64,000 nucleotides of DNA from Bisporella sp. PMI_857 (lineage: Eukaryota; Ascomycota; Leotiomycetes; Helotiales; Helotiaceae): the NCBI GenBank assembly GCA_021307315.1, contig JAJSPD010000015.1, positions 434,001 through 498,000 on the forward strand, read 5' to 3'. The notes beneath the pieces were generated by a model that was not told the origin of the DNA, did no database searches, and saw nothing but the letters and a program-made list of their open reading frames with translations. The position numbers and the translations under genes are program-made. Below are positions 11,771 to 23,032 of the stretch, one piece after another; the stretch's first letter is position 1, and each line of letters opens with the position of its first letter.

Positions 11771-13734
11771 TAAGACCTTGTGTCAAATATTCCTGTACCA
11801 TTATATCGACGCAGCAATCATGTACCTTAATACATTAATAATATCGTGCATTTTCCGCAAGACCATGCTAAGCAGGACAAGCACATACGTGGAGGAAATC
11901 CAAGACCAATTTCACGGAGTACTTTACAGAAGACCTTGTAAAAATACCATACGGTATGACAGAATCTCTCAACGACTGACCATGTACGTTAAATTCTGGA
12001 GAGGGAAAATTATTGAGCGCCTGCATATTCTCTAGCCAGACATCCATCCGCTGAATAGAACGCAATGGCATTCTTCAGCGCAATTGCAGCCCGTGCGAGA
12101 GTGTTCTAGCTAGAGAATTACCAAACAATTGCTCAAACAAACTCTGGGGAAGCATTTCCTAGGCGAGCTGTAAATACTCGGCACAGGTCAGAAACCCTAT
12201 ATCGACCCACTAGGCCCAATCTGTTGGAACCATGAGTCGTGTTGAAAGATAAGAGGTTCCTCACTCCCATTTTCCAACTTGAGTTTTCTAGGATAATGTC
12301 AAATAAAGAGTGATATACTATGACAACTTTACCTAAGTTTAACAATATGTATGATATAATGTGTTAAATCAACATTGAGAACGACTCGGATGATGGTGAG
12401 ACTAATGCTACAGTGGTACCAGCCCTGTTTGAAAGGCACCCATCCCCAGGATAAAGATCTGCCGGCTAAGCCAATAGCTATTGTCCTGCACGAGAGGCTT
12501 TTTGTTCGTAATGGGACTGGTCTATGATCTATCTAATCACTTCCCGTCGGACCATTTGCCGCTGAGCGCAGAGATGAGGGCTGCTGGAGTTGTGGGCTTA
12601 CTCCATCAGGGCAATATGTTCTGTTCTGTGAAGCCCAAGAGTTCCAAGAGAGACTGTGGGCTCGTGATGATGCGCTTGGTCGAAAGTAGCCGCTCCATAG
12701 CATTATTGAGCTTCCTCATTGGGGAAGTGAGGGGACGACAAAGAGGCTCAGATTGCTACAAAGTAGATTGTGTCCCGCTTTTCGTCAATACCACCAATCA
12801 TGCTGATGACTCACGGCTTAGTTTCTCAGAGCAAAAACCTGGTCACCTTTCCATGGGGCTGGGAACAAAGTGTTAGACAGCGCCCATTTCCTGTTGGCAA
12901 CAAATGATACAGGTTTGACATATCCCACGTGAACGTGGCGTGGAATTCGTTATCTCTGGCCCCTGTCCTGAAAGTCTTGTCGCCCAGTTGTCAGACGTAA
13001 CCCCCCATCTTCTGCTGATACTGTACTGAGCCACCACGGCTGGCGGAGACGTGGAACACACCCGACCACTCCCATTTTCTCCCGTTTGCGGTGCCCTCAC
13101 AGTGCCTTGGACGACATCATTGAAGATGCCTTCTCAACAACGCCTTTCATCTATTTGGAAGATCTTGTGAGGACAAAACCCTAGACAATTGTCCTCATCT
13201 TCCTTCCAAGCAACACCAAGGGTTCAGCTCTTGTCACGACCGTCCATCCGTCCGGAACTCAGACCGAGACTCGAAACCGAGGGACCCTGAGCAATTCTGA
13301 TGTTCTTGGAGACAGACCCTGGTTATAATCATCAATCACGAAGATCTATCATTAGCTAGAGCCTTGTAATTCTTGGTGCTCCTTCACCGTCCCACGCCCG
13401 CATCTTGTCCTCGCTGTCGCTCTTTCATTTTCATTCGACATAAGCCCACCAACATCGACTCAACCTTAGTTCTTGGAATCGCATCGGACTAACATTTGAG
13501 GCTGTCTCTCACTTAAACATTCCTTTAAGCTTCCAGAACGTCATATACTTTGTGCGACCGCGGGATAACTGAGACCTGTCATGCCCCAACCCTTGCGCTG
13601 GTGCAGTAGAACTCCAATTTGGTCCTTAAATCGAAGTCCCGACTGGAAAACAATGCATTGATCAAACAAGCTCGAAGAGGAAACACCGCAGAATCCTCGC
13701 TCGTCCCCTGTGGACGGGCGTGGCAGCTTCCATC
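11771..13734. other. Intergenic, no gene supported
   Basis: About 2 kb. The longest open frame (12481-12876, +, 131 codons) has no recognisable domain and lies in sequence without splice or codon support. The last about 700 bases, with C/T-rich runs, look like a promoter and long leader for the gene starting at 13735. Confidence 0.5.
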
Positions 13735-15300
13735 ATGTCAATCTATTCTCTTCCACCACCTGCCCGAACATTCCGCGATGATAAGCCGACATTACTGGTA
13801 TGCTGGTGGTGTACCATTTTCGCAGCTGTTATAATATTGTTTCGGGTGTGTGGAAGATATATCAGAACGGAGAAGTTGTTCAAGGAAGATGTACTAGCAT
13901 TTGCCTGCACCGTACCGCTCTTTATTCGCATGGCGTTGGTACATGTCATTCTAATCTACGGAACAAACAACGCCGTTACTACGGGGCTCACAGCAGATGA
14001 AATATATCGCCGATCGATTGGCAGCCGATTAGTGCTCGCCTCAAGGGTGTTTTATGCAGCCACGTAGGTCTCCGTGGAAAAGATAGATATCTTTACTGAT
14101 CATTGCAGATTGTGGATGCTCAAACTTACCATCCTCGAATTTTTCAAGCGACTTACTTTAACCATTTGGAAGTCGTCGCATGAGATATTGCTACAAATGA
14201 TAAGATATTTTCTGCTGGCGACGTTTGTTGCTGTCATAATTGCAGATATTGCCGAATGCCAGCCCATAACACACTACTGGCAAGTTGTTCCAGATCCTGG
14301 CGCGAAATGTCGACAAGGCTATGCACAATTACTTACAATGGGCACGACCAATGTGATGACCGATATAATGCTGGTTGTTTTCCCTATCCCGATCATCATC
14401 GGCTCAAAAATGGGTTTCAAGAGAAAGCTTCAGCTCGTTTCCCTCTTCGCTGGCTCGCTTCTTCCGGTTGGAATGACGCTCTATCGAATACCTAACATCA
14501 TCAATCGAGATGGAAGCCAACAATATAGGTCTTTATTAGCATCCGTCGAGATATTATTTGCAGCCGCCGTTGCGAATGCCCTAGTCTTAGGATCGTTCGT
14601 ACGAGACAAAGGTGTAAAGAAACAGAGATGGAAATTTGGGTCCATGAGCGATAGTATTGAACGAACCGCAAGTCGACGGGGGACAGCTGCAAGACATTGG
14701 GGCAGTGACGAAGACCTCGTGCGAGACTTAGGACTTGGTGTAGACCCATCCTTGAGAGAAGAAGGTCCAGCACCGCGTGCTCCACCCATGGCTACATCCG
14801 GAATATCGCAAGCAAGCGATCGAAAGATTGGCCAAGGATGGCAATTTCCTGGCGAAAGAAGTGATACTAGTGACGAGATCGATTTTCAGAAGATTGGTCA
14901 AGGCCCTACTACCCCGAATGATCTTCTCACCCCTAGAAAGGTTTCGTTCTTTGATGTAGGAGGGTTACTGGAAGACGATAAGCCGCGGCGAGTGAGCTCC
15001 ACCAGAACTACAGATACAGATGGTGAAAGTTCGATGCAAGGGGCTCAATCTAACTGGTCCCATGAAGTGCATGGTGGTCTGTCTCCAGCACCACCGAGAC
15101 GTGGGTCTGCAGCTTTATTACAAGATATCGGTGGACTCCTCGTACCTCGTGCATCTAGAACTCGCCCAGAAAGATCCTTCGAGCTTCAGACCATTCTGCA
15201 AGAATCTGGTGGCCCCGAGTCTCCCGTGCCCCTTTTATCGCGTCAAATCACCACGCCTTCGCTTCAGGACGTTGGAGGGCTTCTCAGCTCGAGAAAATGA
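13735..15300 (+). CDS. Fungal rhodopsin-like seven-helix integral membrane protein
   Basis: Integral membrane protein of the large fungal family annotated as rhodopsin-domain or PTH11-like (Fung_rhodopsin). Exons 13735-14063 and 14109-15300 give 1521 nt and 506 residues. Seven hydrophobic segments fill residues about 20-300, including the characteristic block CRQGYAQLLTMGTTNVMTD followed by a helix with FPIPIII. These receptors lack a retinal lysine signature that I could place. The cytoplasmic tail (residues about 300-506) is Ser/Pro/Gly-rich and carries three copies of D-[VI]-G-G-L-L near residues 391, 449 and 497, the last almost at the C-terminus. The start at 13735 is the first ATG in frame; an upstream GTG in frame is ignored. 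Ligand and partner are unknown. Confidence 0.85.
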
Positions 15301-16477
15301 CACATCTTATAGATGATATCGGAATTTTCAGGGTAATCCGCAGAGATGACTGATATGTAAGATTATATGGCCCTACAGAGGAGGAAATGTGTGATTATTA
15401 TTTTTAGCGACATACGAGGCATGAAAATCATGAATGGCGTTTCTGGTGATTGGTTGGGAAATGATGCTTTTATCCGGCTTGGATAGAAAATAATGTGGAT
15501 GGTGCTACAAGGTGCAATGTGCAATATACCATGACGATATAGTAGCCTATATCAAAGTTCTTCTTGATAGATAGAATTGAACGAGTTGGACATATGATTT
15601 TGAATTCCTTATGAGAGGTATCATTTTGCGTTCCTGATTGCTAGTGCGTACTCAACAGGAATGTGGAAAGAAATTCCCTTTGCCTGATGTTTTCCTCTCC
15701 AGGGTCTTATAAAAACTATTAATATAGTCATGAGAAACTAGTACAGCTGAGTTCGTCATTGGGCGGCCGATTATACAAGCTTACTACATCAGAAAGGCAC
15801 ATCGCGAGTCTTCTATAGCACGAATGCGGAATCAAGTTTACATTCCAGACACTTACATGTTTTAGTCGGCTCCGACAGGCCTTGATGAGCTCTAAGCCAT
15901 TCATATATTTATATAAGATATTCCGTTTAGAGGGGTTGGCATATGTTCAAGCAAAATTGCACCTATTCCAGCTCTATCAAGTGGAGACTCACACTCGAGG
16001 CTATATCAAAGTCAGTTCTACCCAGCTCCACTTTTTAACCCCAGGCAATGTAATGGGGCTGCTGTACAACGTGAAACGTAGCCCTATCACCAAGCCATCT
16101 TCAAAATAGATGGGCTAGGCTAGCCTTGGCGCGACTCGACACGGCGCAGCCTTGCGATTCATAACATGCACGCACAGAGAAACCTCAAATTCTTAATGAA
16201 TGAGTCCTGCCTTTTCTTCGATAGAGACTTAGTCTATTTGTTCACACAATCATTGCTTTAGTATCTTTCTTATCATACAATCGTTGTACACTTATACGTT
16301 GTACGGTTATACGTTGAACACCTTCCAATCAGCGGCAGCTGCACATCCCACCGTGTAGCTGATAATTGTGCCGCACATCCACCTGTAACATCCAGTCATT
16401 CTTTTAATCCATTTCTTCTCAGGTGCAAATACTTGTTGGGCACGTCAAAATTAGTTGCAATACCACATATAATTAGA
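15301..16477. other. Intergenic, no gene seen
   Basis: About 1.2 kb, AT-rich in the first half. The last 300 bases have repeated GTTGTAC/TTATACG-like short words (16282-16318) and would be promoter for the gene at 16478. No ORF of substance. Confidence 0.5.
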
Positions 16478-18949
16478 ATGGCGGAAAATGAAGAGCCACA
16501 GTTCACCTCCTTGCAGGCTCGAATCGCTGCGTTGAATCAGTCGCAGAGCGCTCAACATCAAACATTTGGCAAGAGGGCGCCTCCGCCCATACCTACCGCT
16601 GGAAACAGGCCTACATTGCAGTCGCGAGGACAAACCATAAATAATCCTCCAATAGCCACTTATGGCCCCTCTTCCACGAAACAAGCAAACAACCAGCCTC
16701 TAGGTGTAAAAGGAGGTCTTCTTCCTCCACCTCCCGTTGAGCGAGACAACCTTCGATCTACGAGCCTGGGGAAGAGTCCCCCTTTACCCACTCGCAATGT
16801 CCCCCCGCCCTTGCCAGGTCGGAAAGGGTCGCAGCCATCACCAGCTCTGCCACCCAGGAAAACCTCTACTACGATAGCCAGAAGAGGATCCAATTCTTCA
16901 ACCTTATCTGTTAGTTCTACACTATCTGGGATATCACTGGGTCAGGTATCTACTGCAACAAGTGCTTCATCGATTGGAGAAGGGAGGAAATTGCCTCCGC
17001 CTTTAGAAAGTGCGAAATTACCTCCTCTACCACCGTCGAAACGAGAGCGCGAGGAAGCGGGAAAAACTGCGAGGGCGGAACAGGCTACTAAGAATGGGAC
17101 TACGATAAAGGCTCCGTTGGTGACGGTAAAGTCGACGCCCAATTTGATTCGTGAACCTCCAGTCGTGGAGAGAGATTTGATGCCAAAGCTACCCTCAAGA
17201 CCAAGTTTGCCCAGGAGACCCAGTGGACCACCCCAAATACCATCTAGGACAATAAATAGTAGTAACTCTGGTGAGAGCATCGAACCTGCTCAACCCACCA
17301 GAAAACTGCCGCCACCTGCGGCATCAACACGCAACATACTATCTATGGGGTTTAACAGTAAGGATAAGGCAAAATCAGAAGCAGCTATTCCTCCACTAGT
17401 ACCTGCAACAAGACCGATATCATTTTCTAGCCGATCTACAGGATCTGTAGTTCAGGAGCTAACCGATCGAAACTTCGACAATGTTATTATGGCTGGTACT
17501 CCTGCACTTGTGGATTTCTACGCGCCTTATTGCAAATATTGCAAGGAGTTGGATCCGATCTGGCAACAACTTGGTGAAAAGTTCGCATCATCATCCGACA
17601 GAGTTATTATAGCTAAAATGGACGTTGATGCGTATAAGTCTTTCAAAGAAAGATTCTCTATCGAAGGATATCCGACAATTTACTACTTTGATGGCAGAAC
17701 TGAGACTCCAGAAGCTTATCCTTGGTCCAGAGATTTAGAATGGCTGATACGGTTCTTGGAAGAGAGGACTGGAGCTCCTGCTGCCGATACAGCAGTGGCG
17801 CCCGTCCCCCCTCCGATCAATCTTAATTCAAAACCGGCAATTTCTCAAGTCAAAGCTCTCATATCGCGCCCTGCTCCTGCTCCTGCACTCACTTCTGGCT
17901 GTCTTATATGTAGAGATTTTTCCAGACCAGATCAAATCGCATCACAATATCCTCGGGAGTCACTTCCACGGGGTGGTGATTTGACAGCATATCTCGCAGA
18001 TGTGCTATGTGGATCTCTCAATTCATACACAGACAAAGCCCGCGCCATCTTCACATGGTTGCATCACAATATTGCATATGATACAGGCGCTTTCTTCAGC
18101 AACAATGTCAAGCATGTCTCACCTGCGGACGTCATAACAACAGGTCTAGCTGTTTGTGGTGGCTACGCAGGTCTCTTTGTAGCAATCGCCCTCAAGGCTG
18201 GGATGGAATGCGTCATGGTCACAGGTCACGGAAAAGGTTACGGATATTCACCTCTCAAGCCAGAAGAGCCAGTCCCGCCCTGCAATCCAGCAGGACATGC
18301 ATGGAATGCAGTTCGCATTGATGGCGGAGATTGGAAATTGTTGGATGCGTGCTGGGGAGCTGGCAACGTAGGAAATCAGGTATATAATAAGAGTTTCAAG
18401 CCGAGCTATTTCACCATGTCGAATGATGATTTCGGCATCAAGCACTTCCCCAAAGATTCCGAATATTTCTTCCGCAGTGATTGCAGGGTCCAGACATGGG
18501 AAGAATACATGATCGGTCCAGTAGGAGCTGAGCCATTACAAATCTATGGATCTGTTGGTGATCACGGTCTTAGCGAAACTTCCTTCTCTCCAGCACAGAA
18601 ACACCTTTCAGTGTACAGCAACGAGGTTATCCGTTTTCAGTTTTCCCTCGCATGCGAGCATTGGGATCATAGCCGCGACGGTAAAGGGAAGCCGTATCAG
18701 ATGGTGCTGAAAATACATGGCGTAGACGGGAGAAAAGACGATTATGTTGCTTTTGAAAACAACGAGTTCTGGTATTGGGCTGACGTACATTCCACGGACC
18801 TGGGAGCGCCTGGACAAACTGTCAGCGTGTATGCGGTTACGACAGTAAATGGACAAGATGCACGAGGTATGACGAGACGGGAGTACTTAAGCAAAAAGGG
18901 CAAGGCCGGAATGGGATTCGGGGGAGTTTGTGCTTGGGAATTGGTATAA
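16478..18949 (+). CDS. Pro-rich protein with thioredoxin domain fused to a transglutaminase-like domain (Cyk3-related)
   Basis: Single-exon protein of 823 residues. Residues 1-320 are low-complexity with many polyproline stretches (PPPLPGRKG, LPPLPPSKRE), likely SH3/actin-regulator ligands. Residues about 326-432 form a PDI-type thioredoxin domain: DFYAPYCKYCKELDPIW with the redox pair Cys352/Cys355, then the cis-proline loop EGYPTIYYF. From about 470 a Cys-rich lead-in (SGCLICRDFS) enters a transglutaminase-like domain with the triad Cys560 (AVCGGYAG), His607 (GHAWNAV) and Asp623 (LLDACWG). A C-terminal beta-rich region follows. The C-terminal half resembles the Cyk3/kyphoscoliosis-peptidase group linked to cytokinesis and septation in fungi. 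There is no signal peptide, so it is likely cytosolic. The ATG at 16478 is chosen over an upstream TTG. The domain combination is unusual. Confidence 0.85.
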   Translation: MAENEEPQFTSLQARIAALNQSQSAQHQTFGKRAPPPIPTAGNRPTLQSRGQTINNPPIATYGPSSTKQANNQPLGVKGGLLPPPPVERDNLRSTSLGKSPPLPTRNVPPPLPGRKGSQPSPALPPRKTSTTIARRGSNSSTLSVSSTLSGISLGQVSTATSASSIGEGRKLPPPLESAKLPPLPPSKREREEAGKTARAEQATKNGTTIKAPLVTVKSTPNLIREPPVVERDLMPKLPSRPSLPRRPSGPPQIPSRTINSSNSGESIEPAQPTRKLPPPAASTRNILSMGFNSKDKAKSEAAIPPLVPATRPISFSSRSTGSVVQELTDRNFDNVIMAGTPALVDFYAPYCKYCKELDPIWQQLGEKFASSSDRVIIAKMDVDAYKSFKERFSIEGYPTIYYFDGRTETPEAYPWSRDLEWLIRFLEERTGAPAADTAVAPVPPPINLNSKPAISQVKALISRPAPAPALTSGCLICRDFSRPDQIASQYPRESLPRGGDLTAYLADVLCGSLNSYTDKARAIFTWLHHNIAYDTGAFFSNNVKHVSPADVITTGLAVCGGYAGLFVAIALKAGMECVMVTGHGKGYGYSPLKPEEPVPPCNPAGHAWNAVRIDGGDWKLLDACWGAGNVGNQVYNKSFKPSYFTMSNDDFGIKHFPKDSEYFFRSDCRVQTWEEYMIGPVGAEPLQIYGSVGDHGLSETSFSPAQKHLSVYSNEVIRFQFSLACEHWDHSRDGKGKPYQMVLKIHGVDGRKDDYVAFENNEFWYWADVHSTDLGAPGQTVSVYAVTTVNGQDARGMTRREYLSKKGKAGMGFGGVCAWELV

Positions 18950-20209
18950 TGCTAGCATATCTTGGGTTTATAATTAGCAGGAATAAGATTGGATACCCTA
19001 GATAACGAGCAATATCAGAATGAATACGAGCTCCAACTGCGATTCTCCGTGGACTGGGGTGCAACCAGGTCTGATATCCATGTTACGCAGCTTTCGTGTT
19101 CAACGATTGATGGGACACTTCAGTCTTGCTTTTACATCTGCTGCCGGCTCAGGGTCCGGTGTTTATGTTATCACGTGTCTTGTGCTCAAATAGATCCGAT
19201 ATGGGCTCAGAATGGAGGAACTAGTTATATTCAACTATTTCATTTCGTTCAGCAGACCAACATCCTTCATCCTCTGCTCCCTCCAAGCAAGCTCCCTCTT
19301 TTCCTAACAGTCTGCTCAAAAAAGCCTCATCCTTATTCTGCAGCCTTCTCCTCGCCACATCGCGTGGGACGCATCTCCCTTGCCATGTTTCTCCCCTCTT
19401 CGACATGATCCCTCAACACCTGCCTCTCCAGTCCGTCAGGCACAAACGACTGCTTCACTAATATCAGGATCTAGCAGGTTCGACCATACAGGTGTTGGTC
19501 TTGAGGGTTGCTAGCGTAGAAATCTTGCGTTCAGGCTAGTCGGGATTGATCCTATGGCGGTGAATTATGCTTGCATCAAAAGGGAAGTTGGTAAACCTTG
19601 GTGTCGCAGCAGGTATTGTGAGACAATGGCCGGTTTAAGGCCAAGATGATACAGCTTGTGGCAATCCACTTCAGTTATCGGCAGATTCGATGAATTGGGT
19701 GATAATTGACATGCAATATATCTTTACCTATACCACCAAAAGTCGATAGGAGACACAAAATATGATTATCTTAGTTAGGAAGCTAGTGCCGAGCGATCGG
19801 CTTTGCTCCTCACGAGTCTCACTTCTCTAGAGTAAGCCATCGTACAGCATTGAAATGAAAAACGTTAATGCTGGACCAAGACTGGGTTTAACATTTCACA
19901 TGACATGTCATTTTCAAGATGATAAAATAGTCAAACAAACGCCTTGTTCAACTCCAACATAGTCATTACCACGTTCAGCTTCGAGTCTTTATATTTAATT
20001 ACTTCGATCCTCCGTCAAGTGATCAAACAGCTAAGAATGGAAGAATATGTTTATATTGTTAAAACAATGCTCAACACCTCACTGCATGGCTTTCTGTCCG
20101 TGAAACCTGCTTCATCCCTCAGTAGAAAAATGCAAACAAGAGTCACTATCCAAATGCGGCCTCTTCAATAGGGTTCAGATCTCATGGAACTCACTCGGAG
20201 ACCCGAGAT
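18950..20209. other. Intergenic, no gene seen
   Basis: About 1.26 kb. Only short shadow frames; C/T-rich between 19230 and 19430. No repeat boundary or RNA gene recognised. Confidence 0.5.
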
Positions 20210-20403
20210 TTAAGGTACCCTCCACCAGCTCTCATGAAAGTCTCTTAGATCCATCTTGGTGAAGTCTTCCACTAAGTATGGTGTCAAGTCTGCTTCTGGG
20301 TCATCCTCTTTGTCCGTCTGTCCATTACCAAAATAAGCAAAACTATTACGGCTAGAAGTCAGATATACGTAGTCAAAATCCTCCCATCGCAGCTCTCGCT
20401 AGA
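20210..20403 (-). pseudogene. Relic of a Baeyer-Villiger/flavin monooxygenase C-terminus
   Basis: Minus-strand frame without an ATG that encodes a recognisable C-terminal tail: ELRWEDFDYVYLTSSRNSF, then AYFGNGQTDKE, ending DFHESWWRVP and TAA at 20210-20212. The intact monooxygenase at 31115-33301 has the parallel segment DIRWEDFEFERTRD...FEYFGNGDT near its own C-terminus, and the layout matches. Upstream (above 20403) the frame meets a TAG and degenerates, and no flavin or NADPH motif was found. It is therefore a truncated fragment of a related but different enzyme, whose ending in WWR-P is commoner in this family than the intact copy's ending. Non-functional. Confidence 0.75.
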
Positions 20404-20838
20404 TAATGCTAAGATGCATCGTGTCAAGGCGGAGGACATCTAAGACTCCAGTAGCATCTGAGTTCCCAAGTCAGCGCGTAGTAAACACGTCTTCTGGTGC
20501 CATAATCTGCAATTACCTTTCACGCTTTGGTTTTCATATTATGCGATTTAGCTATACACTCGAAGTTGTGCGGGTTCCAGCGGAGCCTTGAAAGCTAAGG
20601 ATGGAAGCGGGTTTCGGCAGAAGGTCAGCAAGTTGTCGAGCTCAAGCATTATGGGCTACTGCTGGATGCAAGAGTGGGGTTGCATGGGTAAATCTGCTGA
20701 CTTAGAGATTGATTATCTTTGACGATAAGCCAGTTTGCCTGATCTTCAGAGCCACTTATCATTCGAAGATGAATCCCACTAGTAGGTGGAGGCTACACAT
20801 AATCTAGGTCGATATTCCCGTCATAGCCCCTGCCATAA
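20404..20838. other. Decayed sequence between two monooxygenase relics
   Basis: About 430 bp with no frame that I can assign. The minus strand just above 20403 still hints at the lost continuation of the BVMO relic but is broken by stops. Confidence 0.4.
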
Positions 20839-21438
20839 AATCTAGGTAGGAAGAAGAGAACCACGTCTTCTAAAGATGTAAGTTTCCTCAAGTTCTTCCT
20901 CGCAATCATTCCAATCATCGGGCACACCAATAAAGAAGCTGAACAAAGGCTAAAAGAGATCAAGAAATATTCTAGTGAGGTGGGCGGGTTGGTAATTTTC
21001 AGTAGTCTAACAGGTGTAGAATTCACAAAAATTCCTTTAGATCAGGATATTACTACAGCGGACTCTTCGGAGGTGAATCGAGTTGCGTCGATGCTTGATG
21101 CCCTTTCCACAACATCTGGACACATGCCAAAGTGGACATCAAGAGTGATTGCTGATGTTGATGGTTTCAATCTCGCTCATGCCACGACTCCTGGGACATA
21201 CGAAGAGGTTGTTGATTTGCTGGTACCAGACCTGAGGCGGAGGGGCATATATCCTGACGTGCCAGAACAGGGACTGACTGCCAGAGAACGAATCTATTGT
21301 GCAGGACAAGCTGCGTTGAGAGATGGTCATGCGGGGAGCAGATACAAGTATGCTGTCTACCAGGAGGAAGCACCCTATGTATCAGAGAAAGACTCCAGAG
21401 ATCTAAAACTACAAAATCTGAAGCGTTGGAAATTCTAA
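20839..21438 (+). pseudogene. 5'-truncated and internally deleted FMN-dependent (NtaA/SnaA/DszA-type) monooxygenase
   Basis: An open frame of 200 codons starting right after a TAA, encoding only the C-terminal part of a luciferase-like monooxygenase. The segments are AIIPIIGHTNKEAEQRLKEI, GGLVIFSSLTGVEFTKIPLD, then VDGFNLAHATTPGTYEEVVD and LLVPDLRRRGIYPD. In intact relatives as I know them, about 35 residues (a GxxxGPVFVGSxxEVAD region) lie between the GHMPKWTSR-like and VDGFNLAH-like parts. Here the two are joined directly, with no splice sites that could explain it. The N-terminal FMN-barrel half is absent upstream. The frame is otherwise clean, so decay is mainly by deletion. Confidence 0.75.
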
Positions 21439-21700
21439 GGTATTTTCAGCGAACTTATCTCAGTTGCGCCTTAGCGCTTCCATAGAAAATTGAGATACCA
21501 GTGAGTAGGCGCTTTTTGAATGTGGAAGAGCTTTATAGATGTGGCATTTATGTAGATTATGTTATTATGTTAATACATGCATATTGATGCATAACTATAC
21601 AACATTAAAATGCATCAGTTTCGATCTATACGCCAGCCAGGATACCTTGAACGCCATTCACCAAATGCATCACCACCTCACCTGAATCCAAGATTGCAAC

Positions 21701-23032
21701 TTAAATCTGCTGCACAAACTCACAGCCAAATTGTTCTGGGGAGTCTCGGAATTCTGCAATGTCAACCTTCGACGTCTCAATCGCAGCCAATCTTCCAGCG
21801 CTATCTCTACTATACGCGAGAAGTCCCGTGCCATTTGCCTGGTTGGTGCCAAATATGAACTTCTCGTCAGTTGACAGGCTGATCATACGCGGCGAAACAC
21901 CGAAGCTGCTTATAGAATCTCCGAACTTGAGGCTAGCGCGAAACTCCGAGCTGCTATCACGCAGAAGCTCGAAGCGCACGATGCTGTCCTCTGGGTTACC
22001 AGTGAGTCGGTTGGTAATATAGATATCGCGCTGATTGGAAGCGACGATACATTCTCCGGCCGCAGCGGATTGTGCTCCATCTGGATCTGGCACGACGGGA
22101 TTGGTAGGTGGGATTTCATCACCAAAAGTGCTAAGGGATTGGACGTGGGTCAATTTGAGGCTGTCTGGGAGGTATTCTACCAAGTACAGTTGAATCAAGT
22201 TCAGAATTTCACATACGAAGACTAGATATTATTAGAATATGTTCTACTTTCAAAATCAAACCTGACATTTGGACTAACCAAAGTGAGTTGCAAAAGTCCC
22301 ATCGGATGATTTCACAAAACTGCCGTGTCGCGGACCACAACCTCCAGGCTGCACACGAACGCTATTTACAACGGTGAAGCTGTCGTTCTGGATGTCGATA
22401 ATGGATAAGGTATCGGCTCCACGCTCTGGAACTACGAGATAGCGCCCCGTTGGGTCTAATACAGTTTGATGGGCTTGCGGAGAAGTTTGGCTGAGATTAT
22501 TTGGGCCAAGGGCATCATTGAGAGGGATATTACCGCTAAGAATTACTCTGCCATCCGCAGCGATTGAGTCGTAAATATCGACCGAGCCTGTGGTGAAGCT
22601 TGCACCAAACATCCGCGTCTTGTACTTATTGAACTCGAGATGAACGACGCCTAAGCTGCCCTCATTTGGGGCTCCAATTGCAGCAAACTGGTCAGTGTCC
22701 CGAGCATATGTGAGAGAATGCGTAAGATTTGAGTTCTCATCAACAGCGTAAAGGAGATTAGGTTCCTTGAATACCGCCCAACTGGGATTACCGCCACCCG
22801 GAAGGCTGAAATTATTCATGATCTGGAATGTAGTGCCATCAAAGGCTACGGAGAAGATTTTGCCCGAGCCGGAGGTAACGAGCAATCTACTAGAACTCGA
22901 AATTGTGGAGTTCTCTGTTGCTGATATTTGCAAATTTGTTGCATGATAGCCATTATATTCGTCAATGGTGATCAAAGGTTTGGCGGACGCAAATCCAAGA
23001 GAAAGCATCAGTGAGAACGCAAGAGAATGCAT
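21701..23032 (-). CDS. Secreted beta-propeller lactonase-family protein (6-phosphogluconolactonase/carboxymuconate cyclase-like)
   Basis: Exons 22279-23032 and 21701-22221, intron 22222-22278 (GTTAGT...TAG), total 1275 nt, 424 residues. The first 17 residues (hydrophobic core SLAFSLMLSLGFASA) are a clear signal peptide, so the protein is exported. The rest is repeated beta-blades of the seven-bladed lactonase fold. Diagnostic stretches are DPTGRYLVVPERGADTLSI and VQPGGCGPRHGSF in the middle, and ISLSTDEKFIFGTNQ near the end. Family members hydrolyse or cyclise lactones, but many secreted fungal copies have no proven substrate. It lies beside relics of two monooxygenases and within 9 kb of an intact Baeyer-Villiger enzyme, a lactone-producing class, which makes lactone hydrolysis an attractive but unproven role. 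Confidence 0.88.

Noticed and set aside
12481..12876. 131-codon plus-strand ORF
   Set aside because: No domain, no start-context or splice support, and amino-acid make-up like random translation.
19470..19510. Possible tRNA T-arm (AGGTTCGACCA)
   Set aside because: No cloverleaf stems or A-box could be built around it.
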